Below, one piece after another: positions 7,799-17,387 of a DNA stretch of 31,282 nucleotides. The DNA is from a virus: positions 1 through 31,282 of IMG/VR virus record IMGVR_UViG_3300006875_000087; one strand, given 5' to 3'. The notes beneath the pieces were generated by a model that was not told where the DNA came from, ran no database searches, and worked only from the letters and a program-made list of their open reading frames with translations. The position numbers were made by a program, and so were the translations under genes. Each line of letters begins with the position of its first letter. The first letter of the stretch is position 1.

Positions 7799-10700
7799 TT
7801 ATTGTGTATAACGTTCGGCTTCAGGTAGAGTTGAAATATCCAGAGGAGCCGATGCTACGGTAAACGAAATCGTATTCGAATAATACGTTACGCCGCTCCA
7901 AACTGCTCTTGCACGTACCTGATATGTACCAGGCAGAGCCGGAGAAATTCTAAACACCGCATTACCAGATATTCCGGAAGTTGTTCCGCTCTGATATGCC
8001 AGAGGCACCCAATATCCGAAGTTAGGATCCGATGCATTGGATCTTTCTTCCATCACGAGGGATGTGAGAGATCCATATCCGGTCGCAGATGTGACAGCGG
8101 TAAAGTTGAACGGAATTCCGTTATACTTCGGAGTGAGCCCTTGGACTGCGATACCAACAAACGGAGGCACGGAAGGAGCCGGACCAGGCTTTGGCGTTGG
8201 AATCACTACCGGTGGCTGAGGAGCAGGTGTAGGAGCCGGCACAAAGATTCCAGTTGCACGGTAAATGCCTTCGGCATATGTAAAGGCTGAATCCGAGTTA
8301 TTCAGGGAATTATCGATGATTCTGAATGTTCTTTCGCCGGTGCGGAATTTGATAGCATCATTATGAGGAATGATGAATGATCCGATCACCTGTCCAGAAG
8401 AGTCCGTCGTCAGGGTTGTGGCGCCAGATGGATGCGCGGTCAGTCCAGCATAATTTTTATCGTCCGGATTCGTGGTGTAGTTGGTCATCGCAACCTCTGT
8501 ACGAACATAGTTCGTCATATCTACGCCATCGAAAAATGCGTAAACTCTCGAGAGAGGTTTTAGACCAGTAGCTCTAAAATATATCTTTCTGGAACGAATG
8601 TATGGAACAACGGTATTATTGACGACCGTATCAGATACCTGAGAAGTCTGTGTGTTATTGTAGACACCACTCGATGGCTTCGTGTATTGTCCAACAACAT
8701 CACCATTCGAGGCAATGATCGATCCTCCGCGAGCGGTTAATGTTCCCTCGGATAGTTGATTGCGGAGTTCTTCTTCCTCCTCAGGGGAAACACCGAACCA
8801 ATTGACCTGCCAATCGTTAAACAATCCACCATTTGCAGTATCGGCATCGGCTTCATTGAACCAACTATAGCTGTTAGAAGCATTTGCAGCCAGCTGAGGC
8901 TTTGTGGTGACTTCTTTCCATTCATCGGATGGAGGAGATAGCTCTAACCTTCCTTGCCATCCATATACCGCGTGTGGGTTAACGTATTCGGAGTATGACG
9001 AATACGGTTGTTCGATCAATGGTACTTCTGTATAGTTAAGAGTGACTAAAGATCCGGTCTGCTTGATATTAGCCGATCCTGCGATATTAGGAACAAGGTT
9101 GACGTACTTTTGAGTAAATTCTGGCAGAAGGATTCCCTTCTCGGCCTCGATCGAGCAGTGATAGTCTGGATGATTGAGGGCACCGATTCCATGGTCCACA
9201 AACGAATCAACGATGAACCCGTTCTTGTATCTCTGGTTACCTGTACCATCCAGAATCTGGGTATTCGCTGCGGACTTTTCGAGCAGCGACAGCGAGGTGT
9301 AGTACTCAACATTCGAGAGTCTCTTCTCCAGACGACCGATATCACGCATCGTATAGCGCTTGTTGTCGATCATCTTTGCCGAGAGGTCGATCGTGCTGAA
9401 TGTATAGGCATTCAGGTTAATCGAGTATAGTACCATCGAATCTTCCGGATCTTCCGGCGCCTTTGGAATCACGTTCGAGATACCCTTGATTGAGGCAAAC
9501 TCTCCATTCTTATTGACGAAGATCTTGTCGATGCGCGGCAGATAGAATTGAATATCTGTCAGAATCGTAGAATTTGGAACAATGCAGTTCGAGGTCGAAG
9601 CACCAGCGGCCGTGAATCCAGAACCGTCGTTACTCTTGGTCGGGCGGAAGTCGACCGCATCGCGGAGAGCGATCGCTCCCTTGATGGAATTGAATGTAGG
9701 AATATCTCCGTAGTCAACGCCAGAGTAGGAATTGACGCCGAAGTAGTCACCAGGATTGTGAGTGAAATAATCAAAGATTACTAGAATACGACCTGTAGGA
9801 GCACTTGCTCCTGGCTTTAACTGCATGCGGGCCACATCGTAGAAGTTTTCTCGTTGACCGTCATCCAGTGTATAACGACTGGTGATATTCGTGTCGTTGG
9901 TCGTGGCGTCCGTCGAAGCATTGGCAGACATATACACCGCTTTGATTCTCAGGACGTCGGTCTGAGCTAGAGAATCATAACCACCGGGTGTGGTGTTTGG
10001 TGATGAGAATGCCTTCTGACCATTACCGTAGGCGCCGGAGGTCCAAGTCGTAACACCAGATACGAAAGTCTTTGATTTTTCGATCAGGTTTCGACGTGTC
10101 GATGCAATGACGTAGAAGTACAGATTTGCATTTCCACCGCCGAGCGAGAGGGTGACAGATGTTCCACCACTGTTCAGAACAGGAGTTACTGCCTGAGTGA
10201 CCTGAGTTCCGTCACTCGCCTTAACGACCACATAATCCGTAGAGGTAACCGAGTAGAAATTCTCGGAACTTGCTGTAAGCGTCAGTTGACCACTTCCGTT
10301 TGCCTGGACGTTATCAAACTTGCGCTTGACGTAGTAGAAGAAGTCGCACGTCACATCATCAGAAGAGCGCAGAGACTGTACAGCACTGACAGGAAGCTTG
10401 TACAGCAACGAACTATTTGATGGATCATATAGAACTGCATACGTGATATTCGAATCGATATCATTGACCGTTGCAGTGAAGTCGTATCCTGGGACAGATG
10501 TATCTTGAAGTGTACTGACGTTAGAGAATGACTGTCCAGAATTCATTACGATATCGAACAGGTATAGCTTATAGAAAGCTGCTGATCCAATTGTGCCGGA
10601 AACATATTCCATGGCACGAGCGCGGGCGGTACCAATCGTGGTACCTCCAGAATTCTTGAGGTTTATCGGACTAAAAGTAGCAGTATCTGGAAGTCCTACA

Positions 10701-11932
10701 ACCGTATCGATATAGACATATCCTCCGAGCGGAGTAAAGATCGATGCACCATTGATGAATGCCTCATCTCGAGCTTTTTCCACAGTGACATATGTAGTAT
10801 CGAGAGTCTCGATGCGATACCCATTAACATATGCAACCGAGGGTTCAAGTCCTACTGCCAATCTGGCTTTTCCATAATCCAGAGCTTGTTGGCTCGTGAA
10901 TCCTGGATTTGCTGACTGAATTTGTGCCTGCGTGAACAATCCTCCGTTCGTGCCGCTGTTGTAATACTCGCGAACGTTGATCTGGAACGGACGAACTGTG
11001 TAATTGCCAGACTCTTCATAGGTACGAGTGGCCAGAGTGCGTGCAAGTTCTGAATACTCTGTACGGGCACGTCCTGTTACTTGACCACCATTGATCAGCA
11101 GTACCTGAATGATATTGTCCTCTGTTCTGTTCGAGAGGAGATATGGCTCTACGACCAGATCGAGAGCAACCTGATAGCGATGTGCTCCTGGAGCAGATTC
11201 ATTCGGCGTTCCTATTGAGTTGTCTACCAGAGATGCATCCTCTGTTGAGGTAACGATATTCTCTGAAATCTTATAGACTACACGCGCTGATGGGTTTGTG
11301 GTATATTTTGATACAATTACTGAATCAGCCGCTGCATAGACAAAATTTCCTTTTACAAAGTACACCCCTTCGTTGACAGAAACACGGGTTCCTCTTCCTA
11401 CAGGATTATTAACTTCTGATTTAACCTTAAACTTCTTCGTAGAACCATTGACAGTAAATGTCAAAATCTCTTCGGGAGAAAATCTATGGGATGTATTTGC
11501 AGTATCGGCACGCGTATAGCGAACAAAAATAGTGAGAGCATCTGATGTGGTAGATGCCGTTGCTTCAAGGACATCCGCAATGACTCCACTCGTGACACCA
11601 GTGACGGTGAGTCCTACAGCTGATGTGTAATAGGAAAGATTACTGCCGCCGTCACCTTCAGGATAGTACGTGCTACCGCCATCGGTGAATGTGCTTTCTA
11701 GTTTTACGAACTCGTAATTAGTGTCTAGAGATGCCTGACCGCCCAGAACCGGTGATCCTTCCTTGAATACATGGCTTCCAAAACGATCGATCTGTGCTTG
11801 TATTGCGGTCTGCAGTTGAGTCAGCTCGCGGGCCTGTACAGCATAGCCAGGGCGAAACAGAACACGCAGGTAGTTCTTTGACTGATCAAAGTCGTCGTAG
11901 TACGGAGGGATATTATAATTCTTGATTGCCAT
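7799..11932 (-). CDS. Large DUF4815-type baseplate structural protein
   Basis: A 1377-residue virion protein. The N-terminus (IPPYYDDFDQSKNYLRVLFR, then PGYAVQARELTQLQTAIQAQ and GSHVFKEGSPV) is the hallmark of the DUF4815 family, found in exo-T-even phages next to the baseplate wedge genes. The function is not established in detail. It is thought to belong to the peripheral baseplate, in the place of T4 gp9-gp12. A Pro-rich linker lies at about residues 1215-1245 (DNA about 8165-8260), followed by about 120 residues resembling an immunoglobulin or fibronectin-type beta domain (PGTYQVRARAVWSGVTYYSN). That tail looks like an added surface-binding module. The gene lies between gp8 (18 bases) and the 528-residue gene (8 bases). 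There is no SD before the ATG. Confidence 0.85.
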   Translation of the reverse strand: MAIKNYNIPPYYDDFDQSKNYLRVLFRPGYAVQARELTQLQTAIQAQIDRFGSHVFKEGSPVLGGQASLDTNYEFVKLESTFTDGGSTYYPEGDGGSNLSYYTSAVGLTVTGVTSGVIADVLEATASTTSDALTIFVRYTRADTANTSHRFSPEEILTFTVNGSTKKFKVKSEVNNPVGRGTRVSVNEGVYFVKGNFVYAAADSVIVSKYTTNPSARVVYKISENIVTSTEDASLVDNSIGTPNESAPGAHRYQVALDLVVEPYLLSNRTEDNIIQVLLINGGQVTGRARTEYSELARTLATRTYEESGNYTVRPFQINVREYYNSGTNGGLFTQAQIQSANPGFTSQQALDYGKARLAVGLEPSVAYVNGYRIETLDTTYVTVEKARDEAFINGASIFTPLGGYVYIDTVVGLPDTATFSPINLKNSGGTTIGTARARAMEYVSGTIGSAAFYKLYLFDIVMNSGQSFSNVSTLQDTSVPGYDFTATVNDIDSNITYAVLYDPSNSSLLYKLPVSAVQSLRSSDDVTCDFFYYVKRKFDNVQANGSGQLTLTASSENFYSVTSTDYVVVKASDGTQVTQAVTPVLNSGGTSVTLSLGGGNANLYFYVIASTRRNLIEKSKTFVSGVTTWTSGAYGNGQKAFSSPNTTPGGYDSLAQTDVLRIKAVYMSANASTDATTNDTNITSRYTLDDGQRENFYDVARMQLKPGASAPTGRILVIFDYFTHNPGDYFGVNSYSGVDYGDIPTFNSIKGAIALRDAVDFRPTKSNDGSGFTAAGASTSNCIVPNSTILTDIQFYLPRIDKIFVNKNGEFASIKGISNVIPKAPEDPEDSMVLYSINLNAYTFSTIDLSAKMIDNKRYTMRDIGRLEKRLSNVEYYTSLSLLEKSAANTQILDGTGNQRYKNGFIVDSFVDHGIGALNHPDYHCSIEAEKGILLPEFTQKYVNLVPNIAGSANIKQTGSLVTLNYTEVPLIEQPYSSYSEYVNPHAVYGWQGRLELSPPSDEWKEVTTKPQLAANASNSYSWFNEADADTANGGLFNDWQVNWFGVSPEEEEELRNQLSEGTLTARGGSIIASNGDVVGQYTKPSSGVYNNTQTSQVSDTVVNNTVVPYIRSRKIYFRATGLKPLSRVYAFFDGVDMTNYVRTEVAMTNYTTNPDDKNYAGLTAHPSGATTLTTDSSGQVIGSFIIPHNDAIKFRTGERTFRIIDNSLNNSDSAFTYAEGIYRATGIFVPAPTPAPQPPVVIPTPKPGPAPSVPPFVGIAVQGLTPKYNGIPFNFTAVTSATGYGSLTSLVMEERSNASDPNFGYWVPLAYQSGTTSGISGNAVFRISPALPGTYQVRARAVWSGVTYYSNTISFTVASAPLDISTLPEAERYTQ

Positions 11933-11950
11933 GACGGGTTAAATTAAATC

Positions 11951-13309
11951 TTAGAACTCCAGAATCATCTTGATGTCTTCGAGCTGAGAAGCCGAGCGAA
12001 TGATGGCTGCGCGGTTTTCAACGAACATCACGTCTCCGCTGAATCGATCTGCCTCTGGATTCCCCAGCGATCCGATTGATCCGGATCCTGCAGATGCGCC
12101 GGTAATAGTCATTCCGACCGTGAATGCAACGTATCCAGTCTTGTCATTCTGGTGATACTTTAGGACACCGGCTGTAGAATCAAATGCATCGACATATGCG
12201 CGAGCTCCGGATCCACCGCTGTCTGTGATATAGTCTCCGACCTGGAATCCACCGGCAGATCCACCGGCGAGTGTGAGAGACTTAAGAGCCGAAAGAGTCG
12301 TGCCAGTGGCAATTGTGGTGGTACCGTGATTATATGGATTCTTGATGACTCCGATCTGGCGGAATGTTGCACCGTTTACAATAAAGTCACCAGAACCTTC
12401 TGGTCCATTCAGAACGACTCGCATTCCGATGTAGAATCCGCCGAGTTCAGAAACTGGGTCGGTACCATGTCCGCCCTTTGGTGAAAGGATTGCGCGAGCA
12501 GCGGCACCTGAACCACCGCCACCAGTGAATGATATTGAAACTACGCTATAATTCGCGCCATTCGTATCAACATCAATTCTAGTAACAACTCCGCCAGAAA
12601 CGACAGCAGTTGCTGTTGCGCCGGATCCATTTCCGTTGATCACTACGGTTGGAGGCGTAGCATATCCAGTTCCACCGGCTGTCACCTGAATGCGGTAAAT
12701 CTTGCCGACATCCGAGGCCGAATTGTTCTGATAGTTATAGCGCGTCTGATCTTCTGGTGACAGGTCTCCGATAACTCCACCAGCAGGAATCACAGCAGTC
12801 TTCACTGGCATATAAAGATTGGTCATGAATGCAGTGGCTTCCGCGGCAGTCACCGTGTACATGTACTTCCAGATATAACCATCGCCAGCGTTCGTTGGAG
12901 CTTGTGTAGTGTGCGTTGGTTCGAGCTGTACCGTGGTGGCGGTATGAAGCTTATTGATGAGTTTATATACCTTGAATTCGCTCGTGATAACGTAAAATGC
13001 CTGCGTAAAGATAGAATCTGACGCGTCATCCCATGGAATATACGTCTGTCCTAATGTCCAATTATAGCGAGGAATGATATGTGTGACAAGAGAAGAATCG
13101 ATCTTCTTCAGGGCGATCGCGTTCTGCCAGAAATCGTTCCTCTCTACCAGAGTATCAACAGGAGTCGGTGCTGTGGTCTCGGCTCCGCCAAGTGCCGAAT
13201 TCCAATTATCGGACTTACCGATGGAAAGATACACGCTGTCCGACCCGACCGCCTCCTTAAAATTTGAGGCATTTTCGAGACGGAATCTAGAAGTAATGAT
13301 GGCTGGCAT
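11951..13309 (-). CDS. gp8: Baseplate wedge protein gp8
   Basis: A 452-residue homologue of the T4 baseplate wedge subunit gp8 (334 residues in T4). The N-terminus (ITSRFRLENASNFKEA), the NDFWQNAIALKKI segment, the HIIPRYNWTLGQTY motif and GDGYIWKYMYTV are typical of the exo-T-even gp8. Residues about 206-275 hold GxGYxxPPTVxIxGxGSGAxAxA repeats like those in the gene just upstream, and residues about 395-412 hold FTVGMTITGASAG, like a motif in gp53. These inserted beta modules account for the extra length. The gene has its own probable late promoter at 13377-13384. No SD is visible before the ATG. Confidence 0.85.
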   Translation of the reverse strand: MPAIITSRFRLENASNFKEAVGSDSVYLSIGKSDNWNSALGGAETTAPTPVDTLVERNDFWQNAIALKKIDSSLVTHIIPRYNWTLGQTYIPWDDASDSIFTQAFYVITSEFKVYKLINKLHTATTVQLEPTHTTQAPTNAGDGYIWKYMYTVTAAEATAFMTNLYMPVKTAVIPAGGVIGDLSPEDQTRYNYQNNSASDVGKIYRIQVTAGGTGYATPPTVVINGNGSGATATAVVSGGVVTRIDVDTNGANYSVVSISFTGGGGSGAAARAILSPKGGHGTDPVSELGGFYIGMRVVLNGPEGSGDFIVNGATFRQIGVIKNPYNHGTTTIATGTTLSALKSLTLAGGSAGGFQVGDYITDSGGSGARAYVDAFDSTAGVLKYHQNDKTGYVAFTVGMTITGASAGSGSIGSLGNPEADRFSGDVMFVENRAAIIRSASQLEDIKMILEF

Positions 13310-13329
13310 GAGTTATGGTATGTAAAATT

Positions 13330-15042
13330 TTAGACGTAATTGACTCCGAGAGTCGTCCCATTCCACGTCGGTGCTGTATTTATAACTGTTGAGATGGTAT
13401 AATCATCATACGGATATAGCGTTTCCGCCTGTTCGATTGTCATCGAACCGTAGATATTCACCGGGTTATCGTCGAAGAATTTAAGCATGAACGAAGTATT
13501 TGTACCAGTAGGAACATTCAGAGCCATTCGGTAATACGATGCCTCCAGGCTCATCGTAAGATTATTTGCAGCCTGCAGTATAATGATTCTGGCCAAGTCT
13601 TCAGCGGAAATAAGACCGGGCTGCAACAATGGCATGATCGACTTACTATCAAGCAATTGCAGCAAAATCAAGATCTCACCAAAAAATATCATTCCAGCGG
13701 GATGCACTAATTTGTTGAATGTATCTGACCAGACATCAAAGTTGTTACCGGTACGGATAACATACGAAAATTTCTGGTAGAAATACGAATCCTGAAGCTT
13801 GATGTTATCGGAAAGAAATCCCCGGGATTCGTTGTATGTTCCGGTAGAGTATCCTAGAAAATTGCCTGCGACCGTATATCCCTGCCCACAATCGGCAATG
13901 ATGTATGATGCAATTTGACCTGAATCGTTTCCAGTACGATCTACGTTTGGTATAATTTGAGCGTAGGTTGAATTAGGAGCCGATTCATCGAGTACAATTC
14001 CATTTACTGCTACCTTTGCGGTTGTATATCCAGATCCATAAGATGTCGGATTGACCTGAGTGATTGCTCCATTTACAATGGTAGCGGCTGTGACGGCTCC
14101 AGATCCTGTCGCACCACTAACCGCAATATTTGCAGTCGAATATCCGGATCCGTAGGTCAACATCTGGATGTGCTTGATCACTCCACCGGCGCAATATGCT
14201 ATGGCAGTTGCACCAGATCCATTTCCAGTGATTGTTACCGTAGGACTTGCATATCCGCCACCTCCGGCAGTCACCGTGACTGATGAAATTGCTCCTGCCA
14301 CAATCTCGGCTGTCGCTGTTGCAACTGTGGTATTTGTACCAGTAATTACAACTGTCGCGTTCGTATATCCAGATCCTCCGTTTAAAACTTTAATCGATCG
14401 AACAATGCCTCCGGCCACATATAATTCTAAAACAGCGTTTGTTCCATTACCAGTGATACTTGCCGTGGGACAGGGATATAGAGTTCCTCCGTTTGATACA
14501 GTGATACGGCGAATTGCTCCGTTTGAGGTTGTCACCGTCGCCTTCGCGCCTGTACCATTACCGATCACTCCCAGGAGAGGAGCCGCGGAATAAACCGGTC
14601 GCTGAACGTTGGCTAGCCAGACGCCATCCGAGGCGATCAGCATGTCCTTTCTAGGAAAATAGACCTCGGCGTTGTCCTGAAAGATAATCTTGAAGAACAA
14701 TTCGATCGATTCTTTCGATCCACGGACATTGTAGTATCTGGCGAGATTCTTGTAGAGATTGACTCGATTCGCAACGGTGTTCTTTGGAATTACGCTGGCG
14801 ATCTCCTTCTGTATGAGGTCAAGATAGGCTGCCTTCGTTACATCGATATCGCGAGCTTCGACCATCGAGTTGATCTCGGCGCTCGGTTGACCGACCTCAT
14901 TGATATGGGTATAGTAATCCTCGAGTAGATCGATTAACTTTTCGGCTGGCTGACGCAGATCGCTAGGAACAAGTGAATCGACGCGGATCGATTCTTTTGT
15001 CTTTCTACGAGTGCTCGCGATTGTTTCTATCGAGTGAGGCAT
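13330..15042 (-). CDS. Baseplate wedge protein in the gp7 position, with GSGY repeats
   Basis: A 570-residue structural protein between gp6 and gp8, the place of gp7 in T4 (gp7 is 1032 residues there, so this would be a much reduced counterpart). Residues 1-140 are helical, including LRQPAEKLIDLLEDYYTHIN and LYKNLARYYNVRGSKESIEL. This N-terminal pattern is common to exo-T-even proteins at this locus. Residues about 155-350 are five to six beta repeats with the pattern GxGYxxAxVxITGxGSGAxAxAxVxxGxI. The C-terminal part (about 390-570) is mixed. The stop of gp6 is 4 bases upstream, suggesting coupling. The gp7 assignment is inferred from position and general character. Confidence 0.7.
   Translation of the reverse strand: MPHSIETIASTRRKTKESIRVDSLVPSDLRQPAEKLIDLLEDYYTHINEVGQPSAEINSMVEARDIDVTKAAYLDLIQKEIASVIPKNTVANRVNLYKNLARYYNVRGSKESIELFFKIIFQDNAEVYFPRKDMLIASDGVWLANVQRPVYSAAPLLGVIGNGTGAKATVTTSNGAIRRITVSNGGTLYPCPTASITGNGTNAVLELYVAGGIVRSIKVLNGGSGYTNATVVITGTNTTVATATAEIVAGAISSVTVTAGGGGYASPTVTITGNGSGATAIAYCAGGVIKHIQMLTYGSGYSTANIAVSGATGSGAVTAATIVNGAITQVNPTSYGSGYTTAKVAVNGIVLDESAPNSTYAQIIPNVDRTGNDSGQIASYIIADCGQGYTVAGNFLGYSTGTYNESRGFLSDNIKLQDSYFYQKFSYVIRTGNNFDVWSDTFNKLVHPAGMIFFGEILILLQLLDSKSIMPLLQPGLISAEDLARIIILQAANNLTMSLEASYYRMALNVPTGTNTSFMLKFFDDNPVNIYGSMTIEQAETLYPYDDYTISTVINTAPTWNGTTLGVNYV
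13377..13384 (-). promoter_or_regulatory. T4-type late promoter box for gp8 and downstream genes
   Basis: The leftward strand has a perfect TATAAATA inside the last codons of the gp7-position gene, about 68 bases before the gp8 ATG. By T4 spacing, transcription would start near 13371 and give a leader of about 62 bases. It would add transcripts for gp8, the DUF4815 protein and the fiber block. Confidence 0.7.
13993..14580 (-). repeat. Protein-level GSGY beta repeats in the gp7-position protein
   Basis: Residues about 155-350 contain five to six degenerate units of about 35-40 residues, each with a glycine turn (GGSGY, GGGGY, YGSGY), a beta strand ending ITG or VSG, and GSGAxAxA then GxIxxIxV. 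The DNA copies are diverged, so this is an old protein repeat rather than a DNA repeat. A related unit recurs in gp8. Confidence 0.75.
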
Positions 15043-15046
15043 GGCC

Positions 15047-16924
15047 TTATTCGTGACGTGAAACAGTTGTGTAGTTTACTGCACCGGATGATCCAGACAC
15101 CGCAATCGTATCGATCTCACCAGTAACCGTCGATGGTTCAAGATCTCCGCGACCAGAAGGAATGGACAACGCGATATCCAGAAGCTGATTTCTCTTTGGT
15201 GCCAGGTCGAAGGAATTTGGAAGAACCGTCAGGCGAATAATATCAGTCGTATCTGGCAGAAGTTTATTGATAACGATACGTCCGGCTGCTGCATATAGTA
15301 TTCCTAGATTTGCAACTCTCACTTCAGCCCCTGAGGATCTACGGCAAAGAAAGATGTTACGATTGACAGAACCGGTTATCGGAGCATCTCTCAGGTAATG
15401 TACCACGCCACCAATCTTAAATTCGGAAGAACTTAGAATAGATGAGCTTGAAGATGTCGCATAGATCGGAGATGCAAATGTAATATCGATGCTATTTGCA
15501 GTCACGTTCGAAGGAGTTATGTCCTTGAACATGTAAACACGCGTGACGCTGTTTAGAATCGCCTTATCGACAGAATCAACTTCTGCCAGAAGCTTGGAGT
15601 AACGAAACACTCCGTCGAATCTCTGCAGATATGTCTGAGCGTATGTCTGTAGACGGTTTCGAACCAATCCCTCCAGAGCAATCTTTGTGTTGTCTGTCAG
15701 ATTCGGATTATACTTGAAGAAAACATCGAGCTTGATGTAGGTGAAGTCTGGATCGACGATCGTGGGAGTAATCGAAACAATGTTTTTATTCTCGATCGCT
15801 GTGATGATATTGTTCTTCTCAGCTGCATTCAGTGCAGCTGCACCAGTTGGCTTGATAGCAATATAGACTTTGCCATAGTCAGGTTCAGTGTTCTTTTCGC
15901 CACCCCAAACTGAGATCGAATCGATGTTTCCAAACTCACGTATGATGAGTGAGCGATAGTCGTCTGCTGTAACTGCTCGGTTCTGTGAAAGATAGGTCAA
16001 AGGAGCATTGTATCGAATTGACTCGATGGTCTCGGGATCAGCTCCTCCAAAAGTCGAAGAGGTCCCGTTCGAATAAGAGACTGAAATGCTTCCGCCGCTG
16101 AACGATCCGATCGAATCGAGTGCAGTAAATGCTCCGCGGCAATTATTGGCCTCAGCCCCCTGAGTGTAGATATACTCTACCTCTACGATGTTATTGTTGA
16201 TTGGCTTCTTGCCAAGGATTCCATCGCCGAAGAAAACTTCAAATTTACCACTGGCATTTTCCTGAATGAAGTACACCAATGATGTAGCACTGATGCCAGA
16301 AAGACTTGTGAATCGTGTGAATACCTCGTAGTCATCGGAATCTTGATTCGTCTTGACTCGAACGCGAACTGTGGAAGTATCCACATTCGCCTCAGGTATG
16401 ACGAATTTCTGATTCTCGATCGAGTTGTCTACCAGATAAAGCATGCGTTTGAGAACACCTTGCTTTGCAGTCACTCCAGAAAAGACATAGTTATTCGAAC
16501 TATTCTTTGAGGCGGTAGCTGACTCCAGCGTTAAGAACACATAAGGAGATCCACTTATCGGAGAAGCGGTCTGAAAACGAGTACCACGTTCCATTGTCAG
16601 CGTGGCGGGAGAAACGCTTGTTCCGGTAACGGTAATGTTTAACTTTGCGCTGGATGCCTGCACCGAACGTGGTACATATCCAAGCATCTTGGCATGGGAT
16701 ACAACATTACCACGAATCTGTGCAGAATCGAGAAACGACTCATTGATGCTAAAATGAGCCACCATCGCGTTGTAGTGCGTGTTGTAGGCCAGAATATCCA
16801 GCAGCACAGACAGATTTGATCCATCGAAATCAAAGTCATTATATTTTGACTGTGATTTAAAGTGATCCTTGATGGAATCCTTGATGTTTTGAAAGTCTAG
16901 TTCTGTAACGTCGAATTGAGCCAT
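15047..16924 (-). CDS. gp6: Baseplate wedge protein gp6
   Basis: A 625-residue homologue of T4 gp6 (660 residues), the wedge protein that forms the inner baseplate ring and belongs to the broader gpJ-like family of contractile injection systems. Recognisable segments include the N-terminal FDVTELDFQNIKDSIKDHFK, NLSVLLDILAYNTHYNAMV, GNVVSHAKMLGYVPRS and the central ITREFGN-like IIREFGNIDSISVWGG region. Family knowledge says it dimerises and contacts gp25, gp53 and gp7. It follows gp25 by 12 bases and has no recognisable SD. Confidence 0.92.
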   Translation of the reverse strand: MAQFDVTELDFQNIKDSIKDHFKSQSKYNDFDFDGSNLSVLLDILAYNTHYNAMVAHFSINESFLDSAQIRGNVVSHAKMLGYVPRSVQASSAKLNITVTGTSVSPATLTMERGTRFQTASPISGSPYVFLTLESATASKNSSNNYVFSGVTAKQGVLKRMLYLVDNSIENQKFVIPEANVDTSTVRVRVKTNQDSDDYEVFTRFTSLSGISATSLVYFIQENASGKFEVFFGDGILGKKPINNNIVEVEYIYTQGAEANNCRGAFTALDSIGSFSGGSISVSYSNGTSSTFGGADPETIESIRYNAPLTYLSQNRAVTADDYRSLIIREFGNIDSISVWGGEKNTEPDYGKVYIAIKPTGAAALNAAEKNNIITAIENKNIVSITPTIVDPDFTYIKLDVFFKYNPNLTDNTKIALEGLVRNRLQTYAQTYLQRFDGVFRYSKLLAEVDSVDKAILNSVTRVYMFKDITPSNVTANSIDITFASPIYATSSSSSILSSSEFKIGGVVHYLRDAPITGSVNRNIFLCRRSSGAEVRVANLGILYAAAGRIVINKLLPDTTDIIRLTVLPNSFDLAPKRNQLLDIALSIPSGRGDLEPSTVTGEIDTIAVSGSSGAVNYTTVSRHE

Positions 16925-16936
16925 TGTCGTAAAAGG

Positions 16937-17380
16937 TTATCGAACTCTCTGGAGATAAAATGAAATGTCTACTTCCTGGTTCAGAGATATAACCCTAAAT
17001 CCTAGGTCGACCACGTAACGGTTGTTCTCTGATTCATCCTTGACCTCAATGGTGATAGAATCGATACGAGGTTCGTTTTTCCTGAGAACATCAACGATGG
17101 ACTTCCTCAGTACTGCTATCGAAATTCGATCCGCAGGTTCAAAGAGTAATCCCTTGATGGCCGATCCAAGGTTTGGCTGGAATGGTCTTTCTCCGAATGA
17201 AGTAAGAACTAAGTTTTTGACCGCAGCTTTTACTGCTTCAATATCTTTTAATGGAGCGATATCGTTTGTCACATCTCTGGACAGGGATACATCCAGGTCA
17301 GAATACGGCTTTCGCTGAGAAACGATTGCTGATTTTCGTCCCAGTATATTCCTATCGCTTGCTACAAGGATTCCGGCCAT
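16937..17380 (-). CDS. gp25: Baseplate wedge protein gp25
   Basis: A 147-residue member of the gp25/lysozyme-like baseplate family (132 in T4), which joins gp6 and gp53 at the wedge core and touches the sheath. The motif run YSDLDVSL, NLVLTSFGERPFQPNLGS (the EPR-type core motif appears as GERPF) and the conserved NEPRIDSITIEV strand identify it. No catalytic residues are expected, because the family is structural despite its historical name. The only methionine is residue 1, so the ATG at 17380 is the likely start. It lies just 7 bases past a perfect late promoter box and has no SD. Confidence 0.9.
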   Translation of the reverse strand: MAGILVASDRNILGRKSAIVSQRKPYSDLDVSLSRDVTNDIAPLKDIEAVKAAVKNLVLTSFGERPFQPNLGSAIKGLLFEPADRISIAVLRKSIVDVLRKNEPRIDSITIEVKDESENNRYVVDLGFRVISLNQEVDISFYLQRVR

Positions 17381-17387
17381 GGTTTGT

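Noticed and set aside
16937-17380. gp25 as an active lysozyme
   Set aside because: The family is called lysozyme-like for historical reasons. It is a structural wedge protein and I see no glycosidase catalytic pattern.
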